The notes: a model not told the origin generated them from the letters alone. DNA of 64,000 bases from Leucobacter insecticola (GCF_011382965.1 NZ_CP049934.1:2666001-2730000), one strand, 5' to 3'; positions 7,736 to 18,155 are shown, counted from the first letter of the stretch. Made by a program: numbers and translations.

Positions 7736-8650
7736 TTACGTGTTTGCTTTGTGCCCGTTTCCGTGCGCCCGTGCGACCGCGAGATAGTCGCGAATACTCA
7801 GTTGTTCCGCACGATCGGTGGGAGCCACCCCAGCCGCTTCAAGCGTGGCAACGGCCTGATCGAGCGGCCCCAATACGGGTTGCAGGGCCTGTCGCAGCAT
7901 CTTGCGGCGCTGCGCAAATGCCGCATTCACGATCTCAAAAGTGAGTTCTCGTTCCGCATCGGAGCCTAGCGGGATGGAGCGTCGCTCATATGACACCAGC
8001 ACTGAATCGACCCCGGGCACAGGCCAAAAGATGCGGCGACTCACGGTGCCCGCGATCCGCCATTCGCCGTACCATGCCGCTTTCGCGCTCGGTGAGCCGT
8101 ATTCTTTCGAGCCGGGATCCGCTGCGATGCGGTGGCCCACCTCTGCCTGCACCATCACGAGCCCGCCACGAAGCTCCGGGATCAGTTCAAGCAGGTGCAT
8201 CAGGATCGGCACCGACACGTTGTAGGGAAGGTTGGCAACGAGTCTCTCGGGAGCTGCGTCTGCGAGCTGAGCCGCGGTAATCTCAAGCGCGTCGCTCCGG
8301 ATCACCCGCAGCCGTGGATCCTGCTCGTCAGCGAAGATCTCGGGCTGAATTGCACGCGCTGTCTGCGGGAGCTCAGCCGCGAGCCGGTGATCAATCTCGA
8401 CGGCGGTGACTCGGGCACCGACCTCGGTGATGCCGAGGGTGAGAGATCCCAGCCCCGGACCGACCTCGATCACGCGATCCCCCGATTCGACGCCGGCGAG
8501 GCGGACGATCTTGCGCACCGTGTTGGGGTCGATGACGAAGTTCTGCCCCAGCTTCTTCGTCGGCGAGACTCCAAGCCTTTCGGCGAGCTCGCGCACCTCT
8601 TTCGGACCGAGCAGTGCCCCGCCCTGCGGGCTCTCGGAGGCGTCTGTCAC
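7736..8650 (-). CDS. rsmA: 16S rRNA (adenine(1518)-N(6)/adenine(1519)-N(6))-dimethyltransferase
   Basis: 304 residues of the KsgA/RsmA family, which dimethylates two adenines in helix 45 of 16S rRNA. Visible motifs are GQNFVIDPNTVRKI at the N-terminus, SAM motif I VIEVGPGLGSLT (~residues 58-69), and catalytic NLPYNVS (motif IV). The helical C-terminal domain carries FAQRRKMLRQAL. The start overlaps the tatD stop (ATGA), so both are translated together; ispE follows 33 bases later. Confidence 0.96.
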   Translation of the reverse strand: MTDASESPQGGALLGPKEVRELAERLGVSPTKKLGQNFVIDPNTVRKIVRLAGVESGDRVIEVGPGLGSLTLGITEVGARVTAVEIDHRLAAELPQTARAIQPEIFADEQDPRLRVIRSDALEITAAQLADAAPERLVANLPYNVSVPILMHLLELIPELRGGLVMVQAEVGHRIAADPGSKEYGSPSAKAAWYGEWRIAGTVSRRIFWPVPGVDSVLVSYERRSIPLGSDAERELTFEIVNAAFAQRRKMLRQALQPVLGPLDQAVATLEAAGVAPTDRAEQLSIRDYLAVARAHGNGHKANT

Positions 8651-9552
8651 GCTGCCGCCTCAGCTGGATCCCAAGATCCGTACACTCGCTCGGTGTTGGC
8701 TGCGATGCGAGCGCAGACTTCTGCGAGGTCTTCGCCCAGGGCCTCAGCCATACGCCGCACCGTGTAGGGCAGCAGGTAGGGTGCGTTCGGGCGGCCTCGG
8801 AAGGGCTCGGGTGTGAGGAACGGCGAATCGGTTTCCGCGAGCACAAGCTCGGGTCGGGCCACACTCAGTGCTTCGCGCAGCGCGGGCGCATTCTTAAATG
8901 TCGCGGTGCCGGAGAACGACATGTACCAGCCGTTCTCATTGCAGATTCGGGCGAGCGTTGCGTCTCCCGAGAAGCAGTGGAACACGGTTTTGTCGGGCGC
9001 GCCGACACGCTTCAGGGTGGCCACGACCTCGTCGTGCGCGTCGCGATCGTGGATCTGAAGCGCGATCTTGTTTGCGCGCGCAATCTCGATATGCGTCTCA
9101 AACGACTCGATCTGGGCGTCACGGCCGTCTTCACCCGTGCGGAAGAAGTCGAGGCCGGTCTCCCCTACCGCGCGCACGCAGGGCTGGGCGGCGAGGCGCG
9201 AGATTTCGGAGAGGTGCGCGCTTAACTGGCCCTGCGCGAAGAGTTTGGGAGCCTCGTTTGGGTGCAGCGCGACCGCGGCGAGCACCCGGGGATCATGCTC
9301 GGCAAGTTGCGCACTCCAGCGACTCGTCTCAAGGTCGGTGCCAACCTGGACGATCCCGCGCACCCCAACGGCTGCAGCGCGATCGAGTGAATCGCTCGGA
9401 TCGAGCTGCTCGTGGCCGTCTTCAAACTCAAGGTGTGCATGGTTGTCGTACAGCGGGAACGGCAGCGGCTCGGGGCTCTCCGGCCGCGTCAAGTCTCGCC
9501 CCTCGGACTGATGGCGTTTGCGCAGACCCGCAGCTGGCATCTCACCGCTCAC
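8647..9552 (-). CDS. tatD: TatD family metal-dependent hydrolase
   Basis: 301 residues of the TatD/YcfH DNase-like TIM-barrel family. Metal ligands can be read: DNHAHLEF (HxH), GETGLDFF (Glu), QIHDRD (His), FHCFSGD (His) and AETDSPFL (Asp). The start is a GTG overlapping the metG stop (GTGA). It sits in the classical metG-tatD-rsmA cluster. The first ~30 residues are a basic, non-conserved extension, so a start closer to the barrel is possible. Confidence 0.93.
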   Translation of the reverse strand: MSGEMPAAGLRKRHQSEGRDLTRPESPEPLPFPLYDNHAHLEFEDGHEQLDPSDSLDRAAAVGVRGIVQVGTDLETSRWSAQLAEHDPRVLAAVALHPNEAPKLFAQGQLSAHLSEISRLAAQPCVRAVGETGLDFFRTGEDGRDAQIESFETHIEIARANKIALQIHDRDAHDEVVATLKRVGAPDKTVFHCFSGDATLARICNENGWYMSFSGTATFKNAPALREALSVARPELVLAETDSPFLTPEPFRGRPNAPYLLPYTVRRMAEALGEDLAEVCARIAANTERVYGSWDPAEAAA

Positions 9553-11132
9553 GATGAGACCTCGGTCTCAATGCGGGGAAAGAGCACCGCGAGCGCATGC
9601 TGCGTGGTGCCCGGCACCAGCTTGCCCCAGGTACCGGCCTCCCGGATCGGCTGCGCAACCAAGGCCCCCAAAGATTCCTCTGCGCCCAGCGCGCCCCACA
9701 GCTTCGCGGTGGCTTCCGGCAGCACCGGCGACAGCAACTCAGCGAGCACACGCAGACCCTCGGAAGTGGTGTAGAGCACGCGCGCGAGCCGGTCACGCTG
9801 TGCGGGATCCTTCGCGAGAACCCACGGCTCCTGCTCCGTAATGTAGCCGTTCAGGGCGTCGACCAGTTCCCAGATCGCGGCAATGGCCTCGTGGATCGCG
9901 AACGCGTTGATGTGTGCGTCGGCGCGGGACGCCACAGAGGCCGCGAGATCACGGATCACCGCATCAGCCTCAAGCTCAACCCCCGGATCCGGCACCTGCG
10001 CGTCAAAGTACTTCGCGTTCATCGCGAGCACTCGACTCGCGAGGTTACCAAAACCGTTCGCGAGTTCGGCATGGTAGCGGGCCGCGAGATCCTCCCAGCT
10101 GAAAGAACCATCGTGCCCGAAGGAGATCGCGCGCATGAAGTAGTAGCGGAACGCGTCGGCACCGAAGGTGTCAGTGATCTCGTTCGGCGCGATGCCTGTC
10201 AGCTTCGACTTCGACATCTTCTCGCCACCGACAAGCAGCCAGCCGTGTGCGAAGACGTGATCCGGTACCTCAAGCCCCGCCGCCATCAGCATCGCAGGCC
10301 AAATCACCGCGTGGAAGCGGAGAATGTCCTTGCCGACAAGATGGGTGCCCGGCCAGCGACGAGCAAACTCTTCATCATCGACCCCGTAGCCGGTCGCCGT
10401 GACATAGTTGAGCAGCGCGTCAAACCAGACATAGGTCACGTGTGAGTTGTCCCAGGGAATCGGGATACCCCAGTCAAAAGAGGTGCGGGAGATCGAAAGA
10501 TCTTCGAGTCCCTGCTGCACAAACGCTACGACTTCGTTGCGCGCGCTCGCCGGCTGCACGAAGTCCGGGCGCTCCTCGTAAAGCGCGAGCAGGCGATCCT
10601 GAAACGCACTCATCTTGAAGAAGTAGTTTTTCTCCTGCAGCAATTCAAGCGGCTTCGAGTGAATCATGCAGACCTTCTGGCCCTCGAACTCCCCCTCACC
10701 GTCAAGGATCTCACTCTTCGGCTTAAACTCTTCGCACCCGACGCAGTACAGCGCCTCAAACTCGCCCGCATAGACGTGGCCGTCGTCGTAGAGCTTCTGC
10801 AGGAACTTCGCGACGCCCTGTTCATGCCGAGCGTCAGTGGTGCGGATGAAATCGTCGTTGGAAATGTTGATCGTGTTGAGCAGCGGCTTCCAGGCCGACT
10901 CCACAAGGCGATCCGCCCACTCCTTCGGCTCGACACCATTGGCGGTCGCCGTGCGCAGGATCTTCTGCCCGTGCTCGTCTGTGCCGGTGAGGAACCAGGT
11001 ATCGTCACCAGCTTGCCGGTGCCACCTCGCGAGCACATCAGCCGCGACCTCCGTGTAGGCGTGCCCGATGTGGGGCGCGTCATTCACATAGAAAATCGGC
11101 GTGGTGAGAAAGAACGAATCGGGCTTGGCCAT
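9549..11132 (-). CDS. metG: methionyl-tRNA synthetase
   Basis: Class I aminoacyl-tRNA synthetase. It shows TTPIFYVNDAPHIGHAYTE (HIGH motif), a single zinc-knuckle-like CVGCEEF, and KMSKSKLTG (KMSKS loop), then the helical anticodon-binding domain ending near residue 520. It lacks the C-terminal EMAP-like tRNA-binding domain, as is usual for the short actinobacterial form. I take ATG 11132 (MAKPDSFFLTTP) because homology begins at once; upstream in-frame starts at 11141 and 11162 are possible. Confidence 0.96.
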   Translation of the reverse strand: MAKPDSFFLTTPIFYVNDAPHIGHAYTEVAADVLARWHRQAGDDTWFLTGTDEHGQKILRTATANGVEPKEWADRLVESAWKPLLNTINISNDDFIRTTDARHEQGVAKFLQKLYDDGHVYAGEFEALYCVGCEEFKPKSEILDGEGEFEGQKVCMIHSKPLELLQEKNYFFKMSAFQDRLLALYEERPDFVQPASARNEVVAFVQQGLEDLSISRTSFDWGIPIPWDNSHVTYVWFDALLNYVTATGYGVDDEEFARRWPGTHLVGKDILRFHAVIWPAMLMAAGLEVPDHVFAHGWLLVGGEKMSKSKLTGIAPNEITDTFGADAFRYYFMRAISFGHDGSFSWEDLAARYHAELANGFGNLASRVLAMNAKYFDAQVPDPGVELEADAVIRDLAASVASRADAHINAFAIHEAIAAIWELVDALNGYITEQEPWVLAKDPAQRDRLARVLYTTSEGLRVLAELLSPVLPEATAKLWGALGAEESLGALVAQPIREAGTWGKLVPGTTQHALAVLFPRIETEVSS

Positions 11133-11203
11133 GGGGTCCATTCTATTCGGAACCACCGACACGCATCCTCCGTATTACGGCGGGGAGATTCTGAAGGCTT
11201 CAG

Positions 11204-11674
11204 TCAACCCGCGACCACAATCTCCGGCTCGTGATGCACAGGGAAGTTGACCGAGTTCGCGATGAAGCAGTGCTCACGTGCTTCTGCGTGGGCGGCCCGC
11301 GCCGCCTCCACCATCGACGCCTCTGCAACCGTGACTCGCGGCCTGAGCGTCACCTCGGTGAACGCGCCGCCGAGTCCCTGCTGCTGCATGGTTCCAGTGG
11401 CCTCGTCCGTGTAGTCGGTCACGACCACACCGGCCCGCACCGCCATATGCAGATACGACAGCATGTGACACTGTGAGAGCGCGGCGACGAGCAGTTCCTC
11501 GGGGTTCCAGCGCTCGGCGTTGCCGTGGAAGGTGGGATCGGCGGATCCTGCAAGCGGATCTTTGTCTGCGGCGTGGATCAGCAGCTCCCGCCCGTACTCG
11601 CGGTACCCGCTCGTGCCCGTGCCGCGGTTGCCCGTCCACTCGACGCCGATTCGGTACTCGTGCAGTCCGTTCAT
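11204..11674 (-). CDS. OsmC family peroxiredoxin
   Basis: 156 residues of the OsmC/Ohr superfamily, whose two cysteines reduce organic hydroperoxides. The Cys residues are in LSQCHMLSYLH and REHCFIANSVNFP at family-typical positions, and NPEELLVAALSQCH is diagnostic. It is cytoplasmic. It is transcribed toward metG from its own start and has the fic gene divergent upstream, 181 bases away. Confidence 0.92.
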   Translation of the reverse strand: MNGLHEYRIGVEWTGNRGTGTSGYREYGRELLIHAADKDPLAGSADPTFHGNAERWNPEELLVAALSQCHMLSYLHMAVRAGVVVTDYTDEATGTMQQQGLGGAFTEVTLRPRVTVAEASMVEAARAAHAEAREHCFIANSVNFPVHHEPEIVVAG

Positions 11675-11709
11675 GCCTTCATTTTAGACAGTCCCCCACA
11701 TTCTCCCTC

Positions 11710-11810
11710 CAAGCATCTCTTGACGACAGATTCCCTGAAACATCTTCCCTCAAGTGCCACTTGACGACAATTCTTACAAAAAACATGTCCTTAAACGTCG
11801 CTTGAAGACA
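11710..11810 (+). promoter_or_regulatory. three phased operator-like repeats upstream of fic
   Basis: Each unit is CAAG-N5-CTTG followed by ACGACA. Unit 1 is 11710-11728 and unit 2 is 11751-11769, both with perfect half-sites. Unit 3 is 11792-11810, with TAAA in place of CAAG and AAGACA in place of ACGACA. Unit starts are exactly 41 bp apart both times, close to four helical turns, so a bound regulator would face the same side of the DNA. TTGACG within the units also resembles a -35 box. The Fic protein has a C-terminal winged helix, so self-regulation is a reasonable guess. Confidence 0.7.
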
Positions 11811-11855
11811 CTTTTAACATAGACAAGACTCCCCATTCACTCGTAGAGTGAAGCT

Positions 11856-13049
11856 GTGGATATCGAATCGTTTAAGAATGCCGACATGGGAACACTTGTA
11901 CCCATTTACGGAACCGACCCGCAGCTTGGGGAGTGGACACACAGCGCGTTTATTCCAACCCCACTGCCGAGTTCAGTCCCAGAGCTATCCGCAGAAACTT
12001 ACCTCTCCGTCCTCAAAGCGCGAGCTGCCCTCTCGGCACTGGACGCAACAGCGAAGCAGCTTCCGAATCCCACCCTGTTGAGACTTCCGACGCTCCGCAG
12101 AGAAGCGCAGAGTACTTCCGCGCTCGAAGGCACGTATGCCCCACTTGCAGACGTTCTCACCGCAGATGAAGACGCGCCCGCAACTCCGGAGCTCATCGAG
12201 GTATTGAACTATGTATCGATGGCGAATATCGGGTTTGACAAAGTTGCCTCCGGGTTTCCGATCTCCGTCACGCTCATCTGCGAGCTGCAAGCCCAGCTCA
12301 TGCGAGGAACCCAGTTGGAGGAGCTCTCTGGTCAAGTGAGAGACAGGCAGGTGGTCATCGGTCAACGCACGGATGCTGACCCGCAAGACTTTCCTGCGCG
12401 AAAATCACGGTTTGTGCCCGCACCGCCTGGGCTCACGCTTGAAAGCGGGGTGCGAGATTTGACCGATTGGATGCGCCAGGATCACTCTGCTGCGATCGAT
12501 CCTGTCATTGCCGCGGCAATGTCGCACTACCAGTTTGAGACATTGCACCCGTTCATGGACGGAAACGGTCGTGTCGGCCGCTACCTGATCGTTCTGCATC
12601 TGCAAGCCACAGGCGTGCTGAGCGAGCCCACGCTCACTGTTTCACCCTGGTTTGAGGCTCGAAGAGCCGCCTACTACGATCACCTCCTCACGGTGAGCAC
12701 CGACGGGGATTGGAATGGATACGTCAAGTTCTTCGCAGATGGCCTCTCGAGCGCGGCTGAGCAGACCAAGAATCAAATGATTGCGCTTGTCTCGGTACAG
12801 GCAAGGCTCAAGGAACAGGTGCGAGCTTCGCATCTGCGGGCTGACTCAGCCCATGCACTTGTGGATCTTGCCATCGCAAACCCAAGCTTAACTATTGCCA
12901 AGGTCGAGACTGAGCTCGGTCTCTCCTACGGTCGGGCCAACAAACTCGTGAATCAACTGGCGGATCTAGGAATTCTCCAAGCTCTCAATCCAGCTGGCTA
13001 CAAACGCAGGTACTACGCACCAAGCGTGCTGGCGGTGTTGACGAGCTAG
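11856..13049 (+). CDS. Fic family protein with C-terminal winged-helix domain
   Basis: 397 residues from GTG 11856. The N-terminal part (with STSALEGTYAPL, the S/TxxxE(G/N) inhibitory-helix type motif) precedes the Fic core motif HPFMDGNGRVGRYL near residues 230-243, complete for AMP transfer (His, Asp, Gly-Asn-Gly-Arg). The last ~60 residues (TIAKVETELGLSYGRANKLVNQLADLGIL) form a winged helix. Fic enzymes transfer AMP or similar groups to protein hydroxyls; the target here is unknown. The gene stands alone between divergent and convergent neighbours, with phased repeats upstream. Confidence 0.93.
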   Translation: MDIESFKNADMGTLVPIYGTDPQLGEWTHSAFIPTPLPSSVPELSAETYLSVLKARAALSALDATAKQLPNPTLLRLPTLRREAQSTSALEGTYAPLADVLTADEDAPATPELIEVLNYVSMANIGFDKVASGFPISVTLICELQAQLMRGTQLEELSGQVRDRQVVIGQRTDADPQDFPARKSRFVPAPPGLTLESGVRDLTDWMRQDHSAAIDPVIAAAMSHYQFETLHPFMDGNGRVGRYLIVLHLQATGVLSEPTLTVSPWFEARRAAYYDHLLTVSTDGDWNGYVKFFADGLSSAAEQTKNQMIALVSVQARLKEQVRASHLRADSAHALVDLAIANPSLTIAKVETELGLSYGRANKLVNQLADLGILQALNPAGYKRRYYAPSVLAVLTS

Positions 13050-13099
13050 TGTCCTGCGCCGTAAATTCACTTCGCATATCCCGGCACTCCCGCGTTCGC

Positions 13100-13870
13100 T
13101 CACCCCAGCGCTCCGTAGTGACTGGCGGCCTCGGCCACGCGGTTGTTGTATTCCACGGTGTTGTTGTAGGCAGCAACAGCCGCGATCCAACGTTCTGGAC
13201 GCGACAGGTCACCGCCGACATCACACAGGTAGCGGGCCGCGGCGAGCGCACTATCGTCAATGTTTTGCGGGTTTTTCGCGCCGTCGCCGTTCCCATCGGC
13301 ACCCCACGTGGCCCAGGTTGAGGGGATGAACTGCATGGGGCCGACAGCGTGATCCCACACAGAATCACCGTCGAGAGTGCCGCCGTCGGTGTCGGGGATC
13401 GCGTCGGTAGTGCGCCCGTCGAGCGCGATCCCTATAATCACGGGGACGGCATTGCCCGCAGCATCGATGTGTGCGCCACCGATGGTGCCGTGTTCCGACT
13501 CAACGTGACCGATGCCGGCGAGGGTGTTCCAGCCGAGACTGCATCCGGGAGCCTCCGCTGCGACCTGGATCGCGGCTCCCGCGTATGCCGCAAGTGCCCG
13601 CGCCGGGATCCCCGTCCGCCCCGAAACCGTCTTCACCCATTCCGGGTCGGCGCGTTCGCTGAGGATCTGCGGCTGTGCCGCGAGGATCTGAGGGTCAGTG
13701 CGCAGAGGAGCTTTCGGAGGATCTACCGGCACCACCTCCGCTGAGGCCGCGGCTAGCGTGGCGCCGGTGTTCCCCACCACAAAGGAGGCGCCAATCACAC
13801 CGACGCCTAAGAGCAGCATTGCTACAGAACCAAGGATCAGGGCTTTGCCCGATCCGCGCCAGTCACGCAT
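13100..13870 (-). CDS. lytic transglycosylase (MltB/SLT_2 type), membrane-anchored
   Basis: 256 residues from ATG 13870, which overlaps the stop of the preceding surface-protein gene by 8 bases. Residues ~9-35 are a signal anchor (ALILGSVAMLLLGVGVIGASFVV). The extracytoplasmic domain has the catalytic Glu in GIGHVESEHG and the MltB-type GPMQFIPSTW motif, followed by an aromatic AAYNNTVEYNNRV tail. These enzymes cut the glycan strands of peptidoglycan. As the last gene of the anchored-repeat transporter operon it may open the wall so that the large surface proteins can be placed; that link is inference. Confidence 0.88.
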   Translation of the reverse strand: MRDWRGSGKALILGSVAMLLLGVGVIGASFVVGNTGATLAAASAEVVPVDPPKAPLRTDPQILAAQPQILSERADPEWVKTVSGRTGIPARALAAYAGAAIQVAAEAPGCSLGWNTLAGIGHVESEHGTIGGAHIDAAGNAVPVIIGIALDGRTTDAIPDTDGGTLDGDSVWDHAVGPMQFIPSTWATWGADGNGDGAKNPQNIDDSALAAARYLCDVGGDLSRPERWIAAVAAYNNTVEYNNRVAEAASHYGALG

Positions 13871-16465
13871 CTGCCACGGCCCCTGCATCAACGCCCGCAC
13901 GCAGCCGGCGCAGGTACCACACGGTCCCGCCCGCGATCCCGAGCAGCACCAACGCACCGCCCGCGATCAGCCCGGCCACAACAGCGGGGTCTGCCCCTGC
14001 CCCGATTGCCTGCCGGAGCAGCTCCTCAGCGTTGCTACCCGCGCCGGAAGTTCGCCGCGCGTTTGCCGTAGCTTCCGCGGTCGCGTCAGCGGCGGCAGCC
14101 TCCTGATCCGCCGCGACCGCAGCCGCAGCAGCCTTGTTGACGGCGGCGTTCACCTCGGCGGCGTCCGCGACACCCGCCGACTGCAGTCCGCAAAACGCAT
14201 CTCCCAGGGGCACATCGCCGACCTGAAACACGTAGGTGTGTGGCACTGTCGTGAGGGATCGCCCGGTCGACGGGTTCGTCGCAACCGCGTGCACGGTGAG
14301 CTTATAGATCCCCTTCTCACTGAACACCCACTGCGCGTGCGTGTGTGCAGGTACCGCCTCTCGGATCGTTCCCGGGAAGCTGTATCCGCCGCCCTGCAAC
14401 AGCGATGACAGACCTCCGAAGGAGCCCTGGCTCGACAGGAACACGCTGCCGGGGCCGTTCACCGCTGTCACGTTGATGGAGACATCACTGTGGCCGCTGG
14501 CAGCGGTGCGGTTCGTATCCCAGCCCGGCCAGATGAGGGCAGGATCCTGCGTCAGCGGCAGCACATAGCCGGCGGGAGCGCCTGGCGTACCTGCGGGAAT
14601 GTTCGACCGATACGCCGATTCTTTGACCTTCAACAGCACCGTCTCCGCCTCGCGGATCACGTGATGCCCGGTGACGTCCTCCATGAGCTGCAGCACCGCC
14701 TTGTTGTTCGCAGCGGACACATAGAAGGCATCGATGTGCCCGGTTTCGAGCGTCACTCCCGGACTGCAGCTCTGAGCCGGAGCCTGTGCAGCGGGCCCAG
14801 AAGGCGGCGGGGCGGGCGGTGCGGCGGGACCACCACCACTGCGATCGGTGACGGTAAACGTATCCCAGCCGATGAAGCTGCCAGCGACGTCCTTAATGAC
14901 GAGCCGGTGGCTCCCCGCCTTCGCCGCCGGAGGCAGTTCTACGGTGAGCGCACCGCCCAACCCGGCCTGCACCCATCCTCGCCAGACGGGCGGCTGCCCC
15001 TGCAGCCACACCGACACCCATTTGCCTGCGAGAGCTGGATCCGCGAGTCGCACGGCCAGTGTTCCCCCAACATCCACTCGCTTGTCCTTCGTGGTGATGA
15101 GAGCCGCGACTCCCGGGCGGCTCGCGGCAATCTCCGCCTCAGACACCGGCGAGGTGTCATCGTGGGCGGGTTTTTTCTCTACCTGACCAGCGACTTCAAT
15201 AGTGACGGGCCGTGAGGTGGCGGGAACAAAGTCGTCACTCCACGTCGGCACAAACTCCGCGACGATTTTGTGGGTTCCAGGCGGCAGGTCATCAACGCGA
15301 AACTCGGCAGATCCTTGTCGCAGCAATGCGTGCCCGTGCAACGTGCCGGTGGTGAGGTTACGAAACTGCACCGCACCGCTGGCGGCTGCAGGATCAACGC
15401 GCGCCGTGAGCGCCACTGATTCCCCGACGGCGAGCTGCCGAGTTGCAGCGGTGAGCGAGGCGGTTGTGGCGCGGGTGTGCGCGTCGAGGTTGCCGACCAC
15501 AAAGGTGTAATCGTTTGCGGCGGTCTGAGGGCGCCCGTCGATGATCCCGCTCATCTCGAAGGTGAGGGTGTAGCTGCCAGGCTTGCTGAACGCCCAGTTC
15601 ATGTGAGTGTGCTGCGGTACGCCGATCTTCCAGTCCGGCAGCGGGGCGGTGCTGCTGAAGATGCGCTTCACCTGCGCACCGTCTTGCATGTACACCTCGG
15701 CGGTGCCCGGTCCCTGCGCACGCACGAGTCGCACCTGGAGCGAGTTGCCCTGCACCCGACCCGAAAGATTCGGATCTTCTGTGCTGAACCCCGGCCAAAT
15801 GATCTGGTGGTTTTGCGTCTGCGGCGCCATCCAGATCGTTGATCCCGGCTTCCCGAGGAAGGCGTAGGCAGGGAGATCAGGCACCGTAATTTTGCCCTGG
15901 TCGGAAAGGTGAAACAGCAGTTCGCGCGCGGTAAGCCTTGATCCCAGATCGATCACACCATCGCCGGTGACATCAATGTCTGCTTTCGATTCCAAGACGA
16001 GCGCTCCGCCATCAAGGTAGGCGGAAACCGCGTCGGTGTGCACGGCTCCGATCACCCGTTTTGCCCGGCTCGCCGGGGCGGGATCGCGCGATTGTCCCGC
16101 GGGCAAAGGCACCGTTTGCGTGAAAGACGGAGCGAGAGTGTCCACGGAAAGCTCCGCTTCTGACGGTTCCGCTTCATTAGGTGTGTCGTCAACGGGCGGT
16201 TCTGCAGCGGTATCCCCTGCCGGATCCTCCGCCGGATCCTCGACAGGATTCTCTACCGGGGTTCTCGATCCTCTCCGGGGATCTCCCAATCCTCCGCGTC
16301 CGCCCCAGCGCCGGGCACCGCCACTACCTCCGCCGTGTCAACTGACAACACCTCGTCGGTGGCCACCGCGACGGAGGGAAAGAGCATCCCCGTCAGAAGC
16401 GCCGCGCTAAGCCCTGCGGCCAACACCCTCGCGCTTCGAATATGCGCACCCCGTAGCGGTTTCAC
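13863..16465 (-). CDS. choice-of-anchor M surface protein with two repeat domains (frame broken as written)
   Basis: The signal peptide MKPLRGAHIRSARVLAAG... starts at 16465 and lies in another frame from the body. One extra base in the run of four at 16258-16261 joins EDWEIPGEDREP to PVENPVEDP, giving 867 residues. After an acidic Pro-rich linker come an anchored-repeat domain with HTHMNWAFSKPGSYTL, Ig-like regions, and a second repeat domain starting LETGHIDAF and containing HTHAQWVFSEKGIYKL. It ends with a transmembrane helix (GGALVLLGIAGGTVWYL) and a short basic tail. It belongs to the actinobacterial surface-anchored families associated with ABC transporters (TIGR03769/TIGR03773 type). 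Confidence 0.85.
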
Positions 16466-17407
16466 ACCACCACCTCTTTCTGAAGTTCGCGAATGTCAAT
16501 ATCGGCGGATTCCGATCCCGACGCCGGCTCTCCTTCCCCTTCAACTGCCCGCGCTTTCTTCCGCAGCGCCTTCACCACGAGGCCGTGCCTGGGCGCGAAG
16601 AACCAGGCCAGCATGAAGACGGCGGTTGCGACGAGCACGATCATGCCGCCGACTGGCAGATCAAAGCTCCACGACGCATACAGCCCGACGAGCGCCGAAC
16701 TCCCCCAATCACGGGCGCGAGCACCATCATCAGCACCAGCCGGTCAGTGAGCAGCCGCGCGGCAGCCGCCGGGGTGATCAGCAGCGCGAGCACAAGAATG
16801 TTACCGATCGTCTGGATCGAGATCACGATCGCGACCGCGACCATCACGTAGAGCAGCAGGTCGAGGGCAAACACCGGCACCCTGTGGAACGGGCCATCTC
16901 ACGGTCGAGGGTGACCGCGACGAACTCCTTGTGAAACAGGAACACGGTGAGCATCAGCAGGATGCCGGTGATCGCGACCGTGTAGATATCTTCGTCGGGG
17001 ATCCCGGTGATCGAACCGAAGAGAAACTGCTGCAGCGATCCGGCATACCCCGGCGCGAGCGAGATCACCACGATCCCGAGCGCGAAGGCGCCAACAAAGA
17101 ACACCCCGATGATCGAGTCTTCTTTGATGCGCCGATTCTGCGAGAAGATCGCGACGAGGATCGCGGTGAGCACGCCCGCGACGGCCCCGCCGAGCACGAG
17201 ATTGCCCTGGATCACGAACGCGACCGCGAGACCGGGGAACACCGCGTGCGCAACCGCGTCTCCGATGAACGCCATACCGCGCAGCACCACATAGTTGCCG
17301 ATCACCCCGCACACAATGCTCGACATCACTGCAATGATCAGCGCTTTTGGGAGGAACGCGAGGTCGGGGTTGAGGAGGTCGTGAATAAAGTCGATGGGTG
17401 TCAGCAT
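16462..17407 (-). CDS. anchored-repeat-type ABC transporter permease (two frame breaks as written)
   Basis: Zinc/manganese-type (ABC-3) permease. Three reading frames carry successive parts: MLTPIDFIHDLL to VTLDREMARSTG, then VPVFALDLLLYVMVAVAI, then SSALVGLYASWSFDLPVGGM. One base added at 16880-16882 and one at 16702-16706 restore a single frame of 315 residues with about eight membrane segments. The GDAVAHAVFPGLAVAF stretch is characteristic of this family. It starts 7 bases after the ATPase stop, and its C-terminal cytoplasmic tail ends at the surface-protein start (ATGA-type overlap). Confidence 0.88.
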
Positions 17408-17414
17408 CAGGCGG

Positions 17415-18155
17415 CTACCCCAGCGTCGTGAGCAGCGGATTCGTGGCCTTGATGCTGAAGGTGCGCATCCAGGTTTCGGGATCGTTGAGCTCCACGGGTG
17501 ACCCGTCTGCAATGATCGTGCGGTTGATCAGGCACAGGCGAGAGCACTCGTGGATCGCGCCGACAAGATCGTGTGTGGTCATCAGTACCGCCTTGTCTTC
17601 GTGTGCGAGTTCCCGAAACAGCTCGATCAGAAGCTCTTGGGTGGGCATATCCAGCCCGGTAAACGGCTCGTCCAGCAGCAACAGTGTCGGGCGCAGCGCG
17701 AGGGCCCGGGCGACGAGCACCCGCTGTCGTTGCCCGCCGGAGAGTTCTCCCACGGGCCTGGACCGCAGATGGGCCATATGCACGCGCTCAAGCGCCTCAG
17801 CAACAGCGTCAAAATCTGCCACACCGGGTCGCCGAAGCCACCCGATTCGGCGCACGCGCCCCGTCATTACGGCGTCTTCCACGGTGATCGGGAAATCCCA
17901 CGCAAACTCGTGCCTTTGCGGTACATAGCCGATCCGTGAGCGCGCCTGGGTGCCGCTTCGCCCCGCAACATCGACGCGACCAGATTCGGTGCGGATGAGC
18001 CCGAGCACGGACCGCAGCAGCGTCGTCTTACCCGCTCCGTTCGGCCCGATCAGCCCCGCAAACTCGCCGACGTCGAGCGCAAGATTGACGTTGTGCAGCA
18101 CCCGTCTACCTCCCAAGTGCACGGTCAGGTCGGTCACGGTCAGTGCGCGGCTCAT
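17415..18155 (-). CDS. anchored-repeat-type ABC transporter ATP-binding protein
   Basis: 246-residue ABC ATPase, all motifs intact: Walker A GPNGAGKTT (~residues 37-45), Q-loop YVPQRHEFAWDFP, signature LSGGQRQRV, Walker B LLLLDEPFTGLD, H-loop MTTHDL. The YVPQRxxxxWDFPITVxDxVMTGR segment is typical of Mn/Zn/Fe uptake ATPases. It drives the permease encoded directly downstream. Its start overlaps the stop of the small surface-protein gene. Confidence 0.95.
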   Translation of the reverse strand: MSRALTVTDLTVHLGGRRVLHNVNLALDVGEFAGLIGPNGAGKTTLLRSVLGLIRTESGRVDVAGRSGTQARSRIGYVPQRHEFAWDFPITVEDAVMTGRVRRIGWLRRPGVADFDAVAEALERVHMAHLRSRPVGELSGGQRQRVLVARALALRPTLLLLDEPFTGLDMPTQELLIELFRELAHEDKAVLMTTHDLVGAIHECSRLCLINRTIIADGSPVELNDPETWMRTFSIKATNPLLTTLG

